Origin: CAJBLF01 sp964418415
GTDB taxonomy: Bacteria > Patescibacteriota > Gracilibacteria > Absconditabacterales > Absconditicoccaceae
NCBI GenBank assembly: GCA_964418415.1
Contig: CAYQLB010000019.1
Coordinates: 1-18,459 of the forward strand
DNA: 18,459 nt
Direction: 5' to 3'
Shown: positions 1 through 7,766 of the stretch, in pieces
Layout of the letters: each line of letters begins with the position of its first letter
How positions within the stretch are numbered: position 1 is the stretch's first letter
The notes under the pieces: model-generated
What the model was told of the DNA's origin: nothing
Databases searched by the model: none
What the model saw: the letters and a program-made list of their open reading frames with translations, nothing else
Position numbers and translations under genes: made by a program

Positions 1-21
1 TATTGTTACTATAACCTATAA

Positions 22-507
22 CTTTTCTGTTGCACTTGTTTCTATAAATTTGGTTCCTTCCTTTTTTTTGGGACTATCATTATTATCTTAGTTATTATTG
101 GTACACTATGCTTTCACTTTATCGAAGATTGGGATCTCTTTCACGCTTTCTATTTTACCACCGTAACTATGGCAACCGTAGGATACTGAGATATGGCTCC
201 TATAACATATGCTGGGAAGATATTCGCCATCATCTACTGATTCATGGGTGCACCGCTTTTTATAGGGCTCACCTGACTCATCCTCCAGTCTAAATTTCAG
301 AAGATCGTCAAAGGGAGTATTCACGAATATCACAAAGAACTCAAAGAAGCTTCATTTGCAGCCAAGAAACTTGGCCAGGATTTAAAAAAAGAACATGAAC
401 TTCAAGAAGAAACTATCAGAGAAATTGAAAATACAGAACCTCTTATCAAAAAAGCCCGACGGAAAAAAATCTTACATATAAAAGCATTATTTAAGAAGAA
501 ACAATAA
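22..507 (+). CDS. Two-TM potassium channel (Ion_trans_2 type), 5' end unresolved
   Basis: This is a pore-forming K+ channel subunit of the inner membrane. The frame encodes a hydrophobic helix (GTIIIILVIIGTL), then FHFIEDWDLFHAFYFTTVTMATVGYGD, i.e. pore helix plus the TVGYGD selectivity filter, then a second membrane helix (about nt 205-290). A roughly 70-residue charged cytoplasmic tail follows (KELKEASFAAKKLGQDL..., probably coiled coil) and ends ALFKKKQ at TAA. The second filter glycine (nt 187-189) and two TM2 glycines (238-240, 274-276) are TGA. No ATG, GTG or TTG lies in this frame upstream of the pore, and a TAA stands at 19-21. The frame before it (I-V-T-I-T-Y-N-F...) is open from the window edge to a run of eight T at 62-69. 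The gene therefore probably starts outside the window, and a base is missing or slippage occurs at the T run. Family is certain, start is not. Confidence 0.8.
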
Positions 508-523
508 TACTTATTATATATTA

Positions 524-994
524 CTATCTCTGTTTGCTTGCTATATATGCTAATGCTAGTGCATCAGCAGCATCATTGAACTCAGGGAATTCTTTGAGAT
601 TATAGAGTTTCATAATACATTGCTGAACAAGTTTTTTCTCAGCTTTGCTATTGCCGGTGATGAATTTTTTGAGTTGAATCGGCGTATATTCTTTCATTTG
701 TATTCAATTTTTTAGACATAAAGTAATCAATATCGCTCTAATACCGAAAACGAACTCTGCATTATTCTGATTGAATCTCGTGAAGAAGAGCTGTTCCATA
801 CACATCGTCTGAATAGTATATTTCTTGATTAATGTAGTGAAAAAATTCTGTATCTCGATCATTCTTTGGAACTGATCTTCTCTGGTAGGAGATTTTTTTT
901 CTAATAGAAGAATTCCAGAATCAGCGATCTTCATGTTTTTGTCGATCAATGCATATCCTAATTTTCTCACTCAAGGGTCAATTCAGAGAATCAT
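524..994 (-). CDS. ruvC: Crossover junction endodeoxyribonuclease RuvC
   Basis: RuvC resolves Holliday junctions left by homologous recombination, working with RuvAB. The 156-residue product has the full RNase H-like fold signature: MILGIDPGVRKLGYA at the N terminus (Asp6), the second acidic site in CMEQLFF (Glu67), the EYTPIQLKKFITGN segment at about 102-115, and the C-terminal DAADALALA (Asp141, Asp144). Length fits the family. Three in-frame TGA codons encode Gly4, Gly8 and Gly97, and the first two belong to the invariant GIDPG. The gene stops at TAG and converges on the channel gene 16 bp away. No Shine-Dalgarno is visible before the ATG. ruvA lies 13 kb away at 13903-14454 and ruvB is not in the window, so the ruv genes are not one operon here. 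Confidence 0.97.
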
Positions 995-1020
995 GGTATA
1001 TCGGCAAATAAAGTATTACC

Positions 1021-1059
1021 GTATGGATTCCGGCTGCAATACTTGACGCCGGAATGACA
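1021..1059. repeat. REP-like palindrome in the map-ruvC spacer
   Basis: An exact 8-bp inverted repeat, ATTCCGGC (1027-1034) and GCCGGAAT (1048-1055), encloses a 13-nt loop and is followed by GACA. It is much richer in GC than its surroundings. The form (GGATTCCGGC...GCCGGAATGAC) matches the dispersed REP-type palindromes seen in many bacterial genomes. It lies in the 75-bp gap between map and ruvC, both on the minus strand. It has no T tract, so it is not an obvious terminator. Confidence 0.6.
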
Positions 1060-1069
1060 TCTTGTATGG

Positions 1070-1852
1070 TTAGAAAAGGTCTTCAGTTATTCACGACAAC
1101 ATCTCATATCCTTTATCAGTAATCAATATTGTATATTCCCACTGCGCTCAGATATCACCATTCTTGCAGTAGAGATTTCGTTCATTGCCTGGTTTATGAT
1201 GAAAATCCGTAGATGTCACCGCAGTAATAGGTTCGAATGCTAACACCATACCTGGTTTCATAATGATGTGTTTCATTTCAGGATTTGGTATATTATAGAT
1301 ATATGGTCTTTCATGTACTCTATTTCCTACTCCATGACCAGTAAGTTTTCCTAGTATGGAAAAGCCAGCATTCGTTATGATGGAATGAACACGATGAGAA
1401 TATTCATAAAGAGATTTTCCCGGACCAATGTGCTTGATAGCCTCATCCAATCCTTTTTTGGTTGCCTTCATTAAATCATATCCCAATGGATTAGCAGTTT
1501 CTCATCAAATAATGATAGTGATAGCAGAATCTGTGATTCATCCATTATACGTAATTCAGCAATCTATTTTTAGGACGTCCCCATTTTTTAATATATACTC
1601 ATCTGGTATGCCGTGAACGACACAATCATTGACAGAAAGACATAAATTACAGGGATATCCTTCATATCCTTTGAATGCTCATCTCAGTTTATGTTCATTG
1701 ATATAATGCTCAGCAACAAATTCCAGTTCTATCAACGACATTCCCGCTTTCGCCTTGCTATGTAGCAAATAGAGAAGCTTTGTAAGATGTTTTCACGACT
1801 CTCTGATATTAGCTATCTGCTTTACATTCTTTATTTCGATTTCATTTTGCAT
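1070..1852 (-). CDS. map: Type I methionine aminopeptidase
   Basis: This enzyme removes the N-terminal Met from nascent proteins. The 260-residue product has the pita-bread fold residues in order: His80 (CVVHGIP), metal ligands Asp97 (KIDCGI) and Asp108 (TDSA), His173 (GHGVGNRVHERP), Glu207 (FEPIT) and Glu239 (AQWEYT). The last motif is normally AQFEHT, so a Tyr replaces the usual His after the metal-binding Glu. Eight in-frame TGA codons are read as Gly, including a TGA-TGA pair in IIIGGE. The ATG at 1852 gives MQNEIEIKNVKQIANIRESG, a normal N terminus. Upstream of ruvC on the same strand, separated by a REP-like palindrome. There is no zinc-finger extension, as expected for a bacterial short type. 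Confidence 0.96.
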
Positions 1853-1912
1853 AGGCCTAAGAAATAACTATAGTAAATCGTGATTTTTATATGCAATCAC
1901 CGTACAATAGCA

Positions 1913-2449
1913 ATGAAAAATATTGAAGTCGAAATTAGATCGTTCGTCGATGAAAGTAAATATTACAAGCTTATAGATTTCTTCGAACAACATGCAAAAT
2001 TTTTGAAAGAAGATAGTCAGATAACGCATTATTTCACTGGTCAGCACGATCTCAGAATCCAGAAAAATAATTTTTTTTCGAAAATATGGATGAAAAAATG
2101 AGTAATCCATGATGACTGTAGAGAAGAGATAGAAATCAAATTTGATAAGGAAGATTTCGAAAAACTCGAACAATTATTTTTGAGTTTATGATATGCCATT
2201 GAAATAACTTGGTTCAGAAAACGTCTACAGTTCGACTGGGATGGGATTGATGTCAGTTTGGATCATACCAAATGATATGGTTACATCCTTGAATTGGAAC
2301 TTCTTACTGATGAATTGGAAACTGATGAAGCACTCCAAAAACTTCACAAAAAATTTGCAGAACTGGAAATACCGATTACACCCAAAGAAGAATTTACCAA
2401 AAAATATGAACGATATAAGATAAACCGAAAAACACTGATTGAAAACTAA
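1913..2449 (+). CDS. CYTH-domain protein (triphosphate tunnel metalloenzyme superfamily)
   Basis: The 178-residue protein begins MKNIEVEIRSFV and carries alternating charged strands typical of the CYTH fold, which binds triphosphorylated substrates in a tunnel: DLRIQ, EEIEIKF, FRKRLQFDW, DVSLDHTKGYGYILELELL. This is the pattern of class IV adenylate cyclase-like and thiamine triphosphatase-like proteins. The substrate cannot be told from sequence. Three TGA codons encode Gly (nt 2099-2101 is the first). A GTG at 1880 is in frame, but the ATG at 1913 matches the family start, and TACAAT (1903-1908) lies 4 nt before it, so a leaderless mRNA is possible. The gene stands alone on the plus strand between map and dut, and ends at a bidirectional terminator shared with dut. 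Confidence 0.85.
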
Positions 2450-2508
2450 AAAAGACAGATTAGATAGATTGGATATTATCCCATCTATTCAACCTAATCC
2501 GTCTTTTT
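2450..2508. terminator. Bidirectional intrinsic terminator between the CYTH gene and dut
   Basis: A long imperfect hairpin: GACaGATTAG then ATAGATtGGAT pairs back through ATCCcATCTAT and CTAATCcGTC, with a 5-nt bulge (TCAAC) on the 3' side. The plus strand ends in TTTTT (2503-2508). The minus strand has TTTTTT from the A run at 2448-2453. It sits directly between two convergent stop codons and can serve both genes. Confidence 0.8.
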
Positions 2509-2521
2509 ATCTATACATAAT

Positions 2522-2956
2522 TTATTTTTTTCCTGTAGATCACCATCCTCATTCTCCCCTTTCGCTTTCTGGTAGTTCTGAAGCTTCTTGCCACTCGACA
2601 TAGTGGCATTTTTCTATGATAAATTGTGCAATTTTGTCTCCTTCATTGACTAAGAAATCTTCTTGTCAGAAATTGATAAGAATAATTCAAATATCACCCC
2701 TATATCCTGAATCTATAACGCCAGCCAACACATCTATTCCGTGTTTATATGCTAATCATGAACGTGGTGCTATCCTCCCATAATACCCATGAGGAATTGC
2801 TGCAGAAATATTCGTTTTAAAAAGTTTTCTCTCCCCTGGCTTGAGCACATATTCCTCAGTAGAAAATAAATCGTATCACGCATCAGAAAAGGTCGCTTGT
2901 GAGGGAATTTTTGCCTTTTCAGACAATTTTTGAAATGGAATAGTAATTTCTACCAT
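2522..2956 (-). CDS. dut: dUTP diphosphatase (dUTPase)
   Basis: Dut hydrolyses dUTP to dUMP and PPi, which keeps uracil out of DNA and feeds dTMP synthesis. All five trimeric-dUTPase motifs are present in the 144 residues: DAGYDL (25-30), PRSGLAYKHGI (64-74), GVIDSGYRGDIGIILIN (79-95), GDKIAQFII (107-115) and the glycine-rich tail RGEGGWGSTG (133-142). Six glycines are TGA, including two in motif 5. The usual aromatic of motif 5 is Trp here. The ATG start agrees with the family length and no Shine-Dalgarno precedes it. The neighbour upstream on the same strand is a HAD nucleotidase, so both may act on deoxynucleotide pools. Confidence 0.97.
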
Positions 2957-2991
2957 AGAATATATAAAAAAATAAAAGGTCTGTTTCACTT

Positions 2992-3615
2992 TTATTGAAC
3001 TCTGTTCCATTTTCAACTATTTAGAATATCTTTCCAAGTATTCACTTTTATAATATTGGGGTGGATATTATGATATTCTCTATTCCATGGCTTATCCAAA
3101 AGGTATACTTTTATCCCATTGTCCGCTAATTCTTAAGCATAATGAAGATCGTCTTCTACCATTACTGTAGCACCTATCTCTTTACATATATCTGATTTTG
3201 TTCTTGTTGTTACTGTAGCTGCATTGATATCTGCATATGCATTAAGATATATCACTTTTGACAAAATATTAGCATAGTATTGTTGTAATGCTTGAGTTGT
3301 CCATGATTCATATTCTTGTAATCTTCAGGTAATACCCACAAGATCTATTCCTTGGCTTTGTAATCTCATTAATGCTTCTTTGGCTCATAGAACTGGTGAA
3401 ATCTGATGTACTTCATCTGAATGCAAAAAATCACTGAACCACTTTACGGCAGCTTCTTTCTTAATTCCGAATTCTTTGACTTTGTAAAAATGATAATCTA
3501 TGATATCCTCTTTCGTCACTTTCTTTCCATTGATGGTATGATTATGAAATTGTAATGCTTGATCTACTGTTTCAAATAGTACCTCATCTAAATCAATACC
3601 TCGTTTTTCATTCAT
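2992..3615 (-). pseudogene. HAD-family 5'(3')-deoxyribonucleotidase-like gene interrupted by an in-frame TAA
   Basis: The reading frame encodes a haloacid dehalogenase hydrolase like the 5'-nucleotidase NT5C/YorS group, which dephosphorylates (deoxy)nucleotides. Visible motifs: DLDEVL near residue 8 (nucleophile motif), GITGR (motif 2), TKSDICKEIGA (motif 3 Lys) and MVEDDLHYA (motif 4). A true stop, TAA at 3133-3135 (codon 161), interrupts it. The frame then continues as ELADNGIKVYLLDKPWNREYHN, a continuation typical of the family, to a second TAA at 2992-2994. Three TGA codons, one of them after the break, read as Gly. The upstream product of 160 residues keeps all four catalytic motifs but loses the LLDKPWN strand. 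Either a fresh nonsense mutation or a base-call error fits. Start ATG at 3615. Confidence 0.75.
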
Positions 3616-3673
3616 ATATTATTGACTTAATAATAAATATATTGTTTATATATAATTTATATCTCTTTTCAAT

Positions 3674-3700
3674 AAAAAAACTCCCCAGAAATCTGGAGAG
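3674..3700 (-). terminator. Intrinsic terminator of the small exported-protein gene
   Basis: On the minus strand a hairpin CTCtCCAG-att(t)-CTGGgGAG (3681-3700) is followed by seven T (3674-3680). It lies 16 nt after the stop of the gene at 3716-4174. Confidence 0.8.
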
Positions 3701-3715
3701 CTGAATCTTTTACAC

Positions 3716-4174
3716 TTAGTCTAAAGGTATATATTCTTCACATTCCTTTACACGTGTTTTTCGGATTTTTTCATCAAGATACATAGAAATCCATGGTAAT
3801 GTTTGTAATTCATCTTCAGTAAGTTCCAGTTCATTACCGAATTTGTCATTAATAATAAGATATACACATCGAAGCTTTTTTTGATTTCTATGTCGTTTAT
3901 TATAACATATAGATGACTCCAAATATGCAGACTCAAAAATTTGATGATTAGGGATTTCTATTTCCATATTCTTGATAGAAAAACTTGTATCATTCTTTTC
4001 AAACAGATTATCATATTTACAAAACACAATATTCCCTGTTCTTAGTATGGCAATAATTTCTGATTCTGACCATTCATAAATTCTTGATTCTTCTGGATAG
4101 AATGCTTTAATTGTTTGTGTATAGGAAATATATCCCAAAAAACACAAAAAGATAGTGCCTAATATATGTTTCAT
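3716..4174 (-). CDS. Small exported protein of unknown function
   Basis: I do not recognise a family. The 152-residue product starts MKHILGTIFLCFLGYISYTQT, a short Lys/His N terminus and hydrophobic stretch that fits a signal peptide or N-terminal anchor. The rest is mixed charged and aromatic, with cysteines in FCKYDN, SSICYNK and LRCVYL, and ends CEEYIPLD at TAA. No TGA-glycine occurs; its glycines are few. The gene has its own promoter-like sequence (TTGACT-18-TATACT at 4200-4229) and its own terminator. It lies 59 nt downstream of the PLD gene on the same strand. Expression signals at both ends support a real gene. Confidence 0.7.
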   Translation of the reverse strand: MKHILGTIFLCFLGYISYTQTIKAFYPEESRIYEWSESEIIAILRTGNIVFCKYDNLFEKNDTSFSIKNMEIEIPNHQIFESAYLESSICYNKRHRNQKKLRCVYLIINDKFGNELELTEDELQTLPWISMYLDEKIRKTRVKECEEYIPLD

Positions 4175-4199
4175 ATGATATGTTTTTTATTTTAGGCAA

Positions 4200-4229
4200 A
4201 GTATATATATTTTTCTTGTTATAAGTCAA
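4200..4229 (-). promoter_or_regulatory. Sigma-70-type promoter of the small exported-protein gene
   Basis: Minus strand TTGACT (4229-4224), an 18-nt spacer, then TATACT (4205-4200). The predicted start lies about 20 nt before the ATG at 4174, giving a short leader without a Shine-Dalgarno. Confidence 0.55.
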
Positions 4230-4233
4230 ATAT

Positions 4234-5259
4234 TTATCCATTACTTATTTTCCAATCCTGACTGAATTGTGTAGTAAATTCGTCGATAATAGTTGGATCG
4301 AGCAGTAAAATTCATATTTCCCTATTTTTGTCTAATGATGTTGTAGAGAGATTCATACTTCCGAGCAATAGGATCTGGTGATCGATAAGGATCATCTTGG
4401 TATGATTATAATACTTTTTCAATTTCCTCGCATACTCGTCTCAAAAATAACGAACAAGCTCATCATTATCATCTGTATCTGCTACTATCATTTTCAGTTC
4501 GGGAAGCGTTTTTTTTGTCTTCAAAATATTCCGGAGCACATCGTCAGTGATGTATTGTGTCTGAATAATAATCGATTTTTTTGCAGAATTAAGCAGATAT
4601 TCTATCACTCCCCTGCAGTTAATATTGCAGACGACGAGATTGGGATGGATGTCCTTTTGGCTAATGTCTTGGCCGTTTCGATCTTTGTCGAAAATCGTAT
4701 GGAGACTTGCCCAAACTCCCGAATCATAACTTTGAAAAAAATGTTCGCGATTGGATGCGAATGAGCTATGGGTCAGATTAGCTGTCTGAATGATAAATCC
4801 GCTATCAATGAGATTGACCTTGGCGTGGGTATATTCTGTTCCCATCTGCTTATCGGATTTGATGGACATATTTGTATATCCACTAAAATATTTCTGTAAT
4901 TCTTTGAGGGTATTTTGAAATTGTTTGTATTTATTGTTTTCTACTATTATCCTGATATTCACACCACTTGATAGTAAATTTTTCAATACATATTTAACGT
5001 CTTTTTGGGTGAATTCATAAGTCCAGAGATCTAATGATGTTGTTGTCTTTTGAAAGGCCGATAGTTCTTTGGAAAGACTCTCCCCTGGTGAACGGAAAAA
5101 ATCTCCTGTGATATTTTGTATATCCTTCATATATCTGACAATGGTTTTGGGACTTGGCTGCGATGAAGCTGCACCGAATTGGAGTTGGACGTCACCTAGA
5201 AGAAAACCAATGATAAGTATAATGATCGCGACTATCCGTCAAAAATATTTCTTTTTCAT
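4234..5259 (-). CDS. Membrane-anchored phospholipase D superfamily protein with two HKD motifs
   Basis: The product (341 residues) begins MKKKYFGRIVAIIILIIGFL, a basic N terminus and one TM segment or uncleaved signal, so the enzyme domain is probably outside the cytoplasmic membrane. Two HxKxxxxD motifs define the PLD fold: HAKVNLID (His145, Lys147, Asp152) followed by QTANLTHSSF, and HTKMILID (His286, Lys288, Asp293) followed by GSMNLSTTSLD. Cardiolipin synthases, phospholipases D and some nucleases share this layout; the substrate cannot be fixed here. Only one TM is seen, whereas cardiolipin synthases usually have two, so another phosphodiester substrate is possible. TGA encodes Gly7, Gly273 and one more after the second motif. 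It diverges from a lytic transglycosylase across 247 bp. Confidence 0.88.
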
Positions 5260-5506
5260 TAAAAATTTGATGTATCTAAAATTTAATGGATTAAATTTGA
5301 GATATGAGTATAGCTTGCCATTCAAATAATTCTGAAATAAAATGAGGAATTATTTTTTTGGCAACTATATATTCTTCAATAAAAAAATAGAATTTATTTT
5401 TTTAAGGAGAATATATCAAAATCGAAAAATATTGAAATTTTGACAAATAAAATATTTTATATATAATCAATTATACCAAACTATTTTAATTTTTCAATGA
5501 GTAGTT
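5260..5506. other. Divergent promoter spacer between the PLD and transglycosylase genes
   Basis: About 247 bp of very AT-rich DNA with no supported gene. It holds a consensus promoter for the rightward gene (5440-5467). On the leftward side a TATACT-like hexamer is present about 50-60 nt before the PLD start, without a good -35. A weak AT-only inverted repeat (AATAATTC 5325-5332, GAATTATT 5347-5354) followed by seven T is also seen. Confidence 0.5.
5440..5467 (+). promoter_or_regulatory. Consensus sigma-70-type promoter of the lytic transglycosylase gene
   Basis: TTGACA (5440-5445), a 16-nt spacer, then TATAAT (5462-5467). A start near 5474 would give a leader of about 33 nt before the ATG at 5507, with no Shine-Dalgarno. 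Confidence 0.75.
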
Positions 5507-6502
5507 ATGGCAGACAAAAAATACCCATTCATTGATAGCTCTAAGAGACAGCAAGATACACCAAAAAGGTCGATTACAACGTATCTACAAAATAAATATA
5601 TCCAAGGAATGTTAGCTTTAGCACTCACCACATGAACTATTGCTACATTTACTACATGAACAAAATCCTGTGATTCAGATAAACAACCAGAAACAACAGA
5701 AATTAACGATAGTTTATTACAAACAAAATATGTTGAATTTTGAAATTTTTTGGAAACCCAAGATCTGACGGTAATCAATAGAAGCACTACCTTATGAAGA
5801 TATGTTAGAGTAGCAAGATATATTGATCATATTCAAACATCAGCCAACCAATATGGTATACCTTTTGAATATCTTTTTGCACTCATTATGGTTGAATCTC
5901 AGGGCAATACTGCTTCTATCAATGAAAATGATGGATGAGCAGGATTTATCCATTTTCAGCCAGATGTCGCCAAAGAATATGGTATGAAAATATTTACTGA
6001 CAATAAAAAATATAAACAGTATGACTTTGGTACTATGCAAAAACAAGGAAAATCAAAAAAAGAAATTTATACAAAACATGGAGAAATTCTTCAATGATTG
6101 ATGAATAAAAGCATGTGAGAACTAGAACAGCTCGACGATAGATTTCATACCAGCAAATGTATAGATGCTACCGCTAAATATCTTGCCAAAATTAAAAAAC
6201 AAGTAGATAAAAACAAGAACAGTGCCTGTATCGATCCATCTCGAAATGTCTACAAAAACGACACCGTCTATAATTTTGATCGAATACTTACCCTCAATGG
6301 ATTCAATAAATGATTTGGTTATGATAAAAAGCTTAAACAATACCGTTTTACCATATGATTTGAAGGTGGTAGTCATGTAAGAAATCTTAAAAATAATCTC
6401 AGTGATATGAGAACATATGATACTTATGTCAAAAACATGATTAGACAGGGAAAATCCAATGAAGAAATTTTTAAAGGACTTCAAACCACGAAGTTTATTT
6501 AA
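5507..6502 (+). CDS. Lytic murein transglycosylase (SLT-domain protein)
   Basis: The protein (331 residues) should cleave peptidoglycan glycan strands. After about 30 polar residues comes a hydrophobic stretch (GMLALALTTGTIATF, about 34-48) that fits an N-terminal anchor. The SLT motif follows: NQYGIPFEYLFALIMVESQGN with catalytic Glu130 in the ES pair, then GGAGFIHFQPDVAKEYGM, close to the usual G-x-GLMQ-P-tA segment but with FIH for LMQ. The C-terminal half (KCIDATAKYLAKIKK and onward) carries a second helical part typical of the family. Nine TGA codons are read as Gly. The ATG at 5507 follows a consensus promoter; an ATG at 5497 is out of frame. The stop overlaps the convergent rsmI stop by 4 bp. 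Confidence 0.88.
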
Positions 6503-7173
6503 TATTCATTTTTTATTCCAATAACAAATTCTCCCTTGATAGGGAGTTTTTTCGTTTTGATCATTTCCAGTGCCTCCTCTACTGTTCACGTGAAGTATTG
6601 TTCAAACATTTTGCTCAATTCTCTCGCGATAGAAAGCTGTCACGTGAATCCAGCCTGAGAAATTTCTTTCAAGAATTTTTCTATCCTATGTACAGATTCA
6701 TATACAAAAACTGGTATTTTGGATTCTAATATCTCTTTGATTTTAGTCTGTCTGCCTTTTTTTGTCGGAAGAAATCCTAAATATATAAATTCTGATGTAT
6801 CAAATCATGCACCAACAATAGCGGGAATAAGTGCATTCGCTCATGGTAAAACCGTATAGGAAATGTTGTGCTCGTTACACAACTGGATCATAGATTTCCC
6901 TGGATCGGACAATCATGGCGTCCCTGCTTCAGAAACGAGTCCGATATCACTTATCTTGAGAATATCTACATAATGAGCCAATTGATTATTGGAAGTGAAA
7001 CTTGTCAATGAAAAAAACTTCTTATCTTTGTAGGTAATATCATACATCTTCATCAGTTTCATCGTTGTCCTCGTATCCTCACAGACAAAAAATTCCAGCG
7101 ACTGCAAAAGTTTCATCGCACGAACAGTGATATCGTCTTTGTTTCAGATTGGGGTTGGGATGAAGTAGAGCAT
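6499..7173 (-). CDS. rsmI: 16S rRNA (cytidine(1402)-2'-O)-methyltransferase RsmI
   Basis: RsmI uses SAM to methylate the ribose of C1402 in the 16S rRNA decoding centre. The 224 residues carry all tetrapyrrole-methylase-fold signatures: MLYFIPTPIGNKDDIT at the start, CEDTRTTMKLM, SEAGTPGLSDPG (usually SDAGTP, here Glu), VLPGANALIPAIVGAG, FLGFLPTKKGRQ written here as YLGFLP, YESVHRI, RELSKMFEQYFTGT and the end GEFVIGIKNEY. Six of the conserved glycines, including those in PTPIG and AGTPG, are TGA. The ATG start matches the family. Its 3' end overlaps the transglycosylase gene by 4 bp and also contains that gene's terminator hairpin. Confidence 0.97.
6531..6552 (+). terminator. Intrinsic terminator of the transglycosylase gene, inside rsmI
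   Basis: Hairpin CTCCC-TTGATA-GGGAG (6531-6546) followed by six T, 29 nt after the transglycosylase stop. It lies within the antisense rsmI coding region, where it encodes part of KKLPIKGEF. Confidence 0.8.
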
Positions 7174-7318
7174 GACTTTATAAAGAGACTAAAGATGGAC
7201 GAATGGTCGCTAACGCTCCCTGACAAAAATAGACTAATGCGCTTCGTGCGACGAATTATTGACTAAAGAATAGACGAATAGTAGCCGAGCGATAGACGAA
7301 CGATAGCTGTTTTATGGT
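7174..7318. other. Word-rich spacer between IVP gene and rsmI
   Basis: No gene is supported. The spacer is built from recurring GACTAA and GACGAA words (at least six between 7186 and 7300) and small perfect stems such as TTCGT-GCG-ACGAA (7243-7255) and CGCTAACG. GC content is higher than in neighbouring spacers. No T tract follows the stems. Confidence 0.5.
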
Positions 7319-7675
7319 TTATTTTAGTGCTTGGATAAAATTATTAATTTTTACTCATAATCACAAACATTCTTTACAAAAAACATCAAATTGTTGTTCG
7401 GTTATATATCAAAAGTCCAGTGCAGAATATAACATATTTCTCACTTCCCCTATAGATCACTTTGCATAATAGAGAAACTTTACAAAATCCTTATCACTTC
7501 ATCTTTCACGTCATTCTGCAATATTATTACTTACTGACTGACAAGCCCTCATAATCTGATCCTGAAAGGAATAATTTCTAAATGATTTATCATAAAATAT
7601 TATCCCTAATTTTTTTGTCAATCATCTTGCCTCAATCCAAACAGTTAATTCTTCAAATTTTTTGCTCATTGCCAT
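7319..7675 (-). CDS. Four-helix bundle protein, 23S rRNA intervening-sequence (IVP) family
   Basis: The 118-residue product reads MAMSKKFEELTVWIEARGLTK..., with the family core SNNIAEGRERGSDKDFVKFLYYAKGS and GEVRNMLYSALDFGYI. IVP proteins are small four-helix bundles first found in 23S rRNA insertions and widespread as free-standing genes. Their function is unknown; an RNA- or DNA-binding role has been suggested. Seven TGA codons encode Gly, among them the NIAEG glycine and the G of the AKGS motif, so a standard-code search would miss the gene altogether. A second ATG two codons in (MSKKF) is an equally possible start. No rRNA lies nearby. Stops at TAA, 145 nt before rsmI on the same strand. 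Confidence 0.9.
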
Positions 7676-7766
7676 TAATACAAAAAAATAAATAATCATT
7701 TATTCGTTTGCGTTTTGGCAACAATACAATAACTTTCGGCAACCTTTTGACAATTTTCGGCTACCT

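Noticed and set aside
5325..5359. AT-only inverted repeat followed by seven T, plus strand
   Set aside because: The stem is all weak pairs with a 14-nt loop, and no plus-strand gene precedes it, so a terminator call is not justified.
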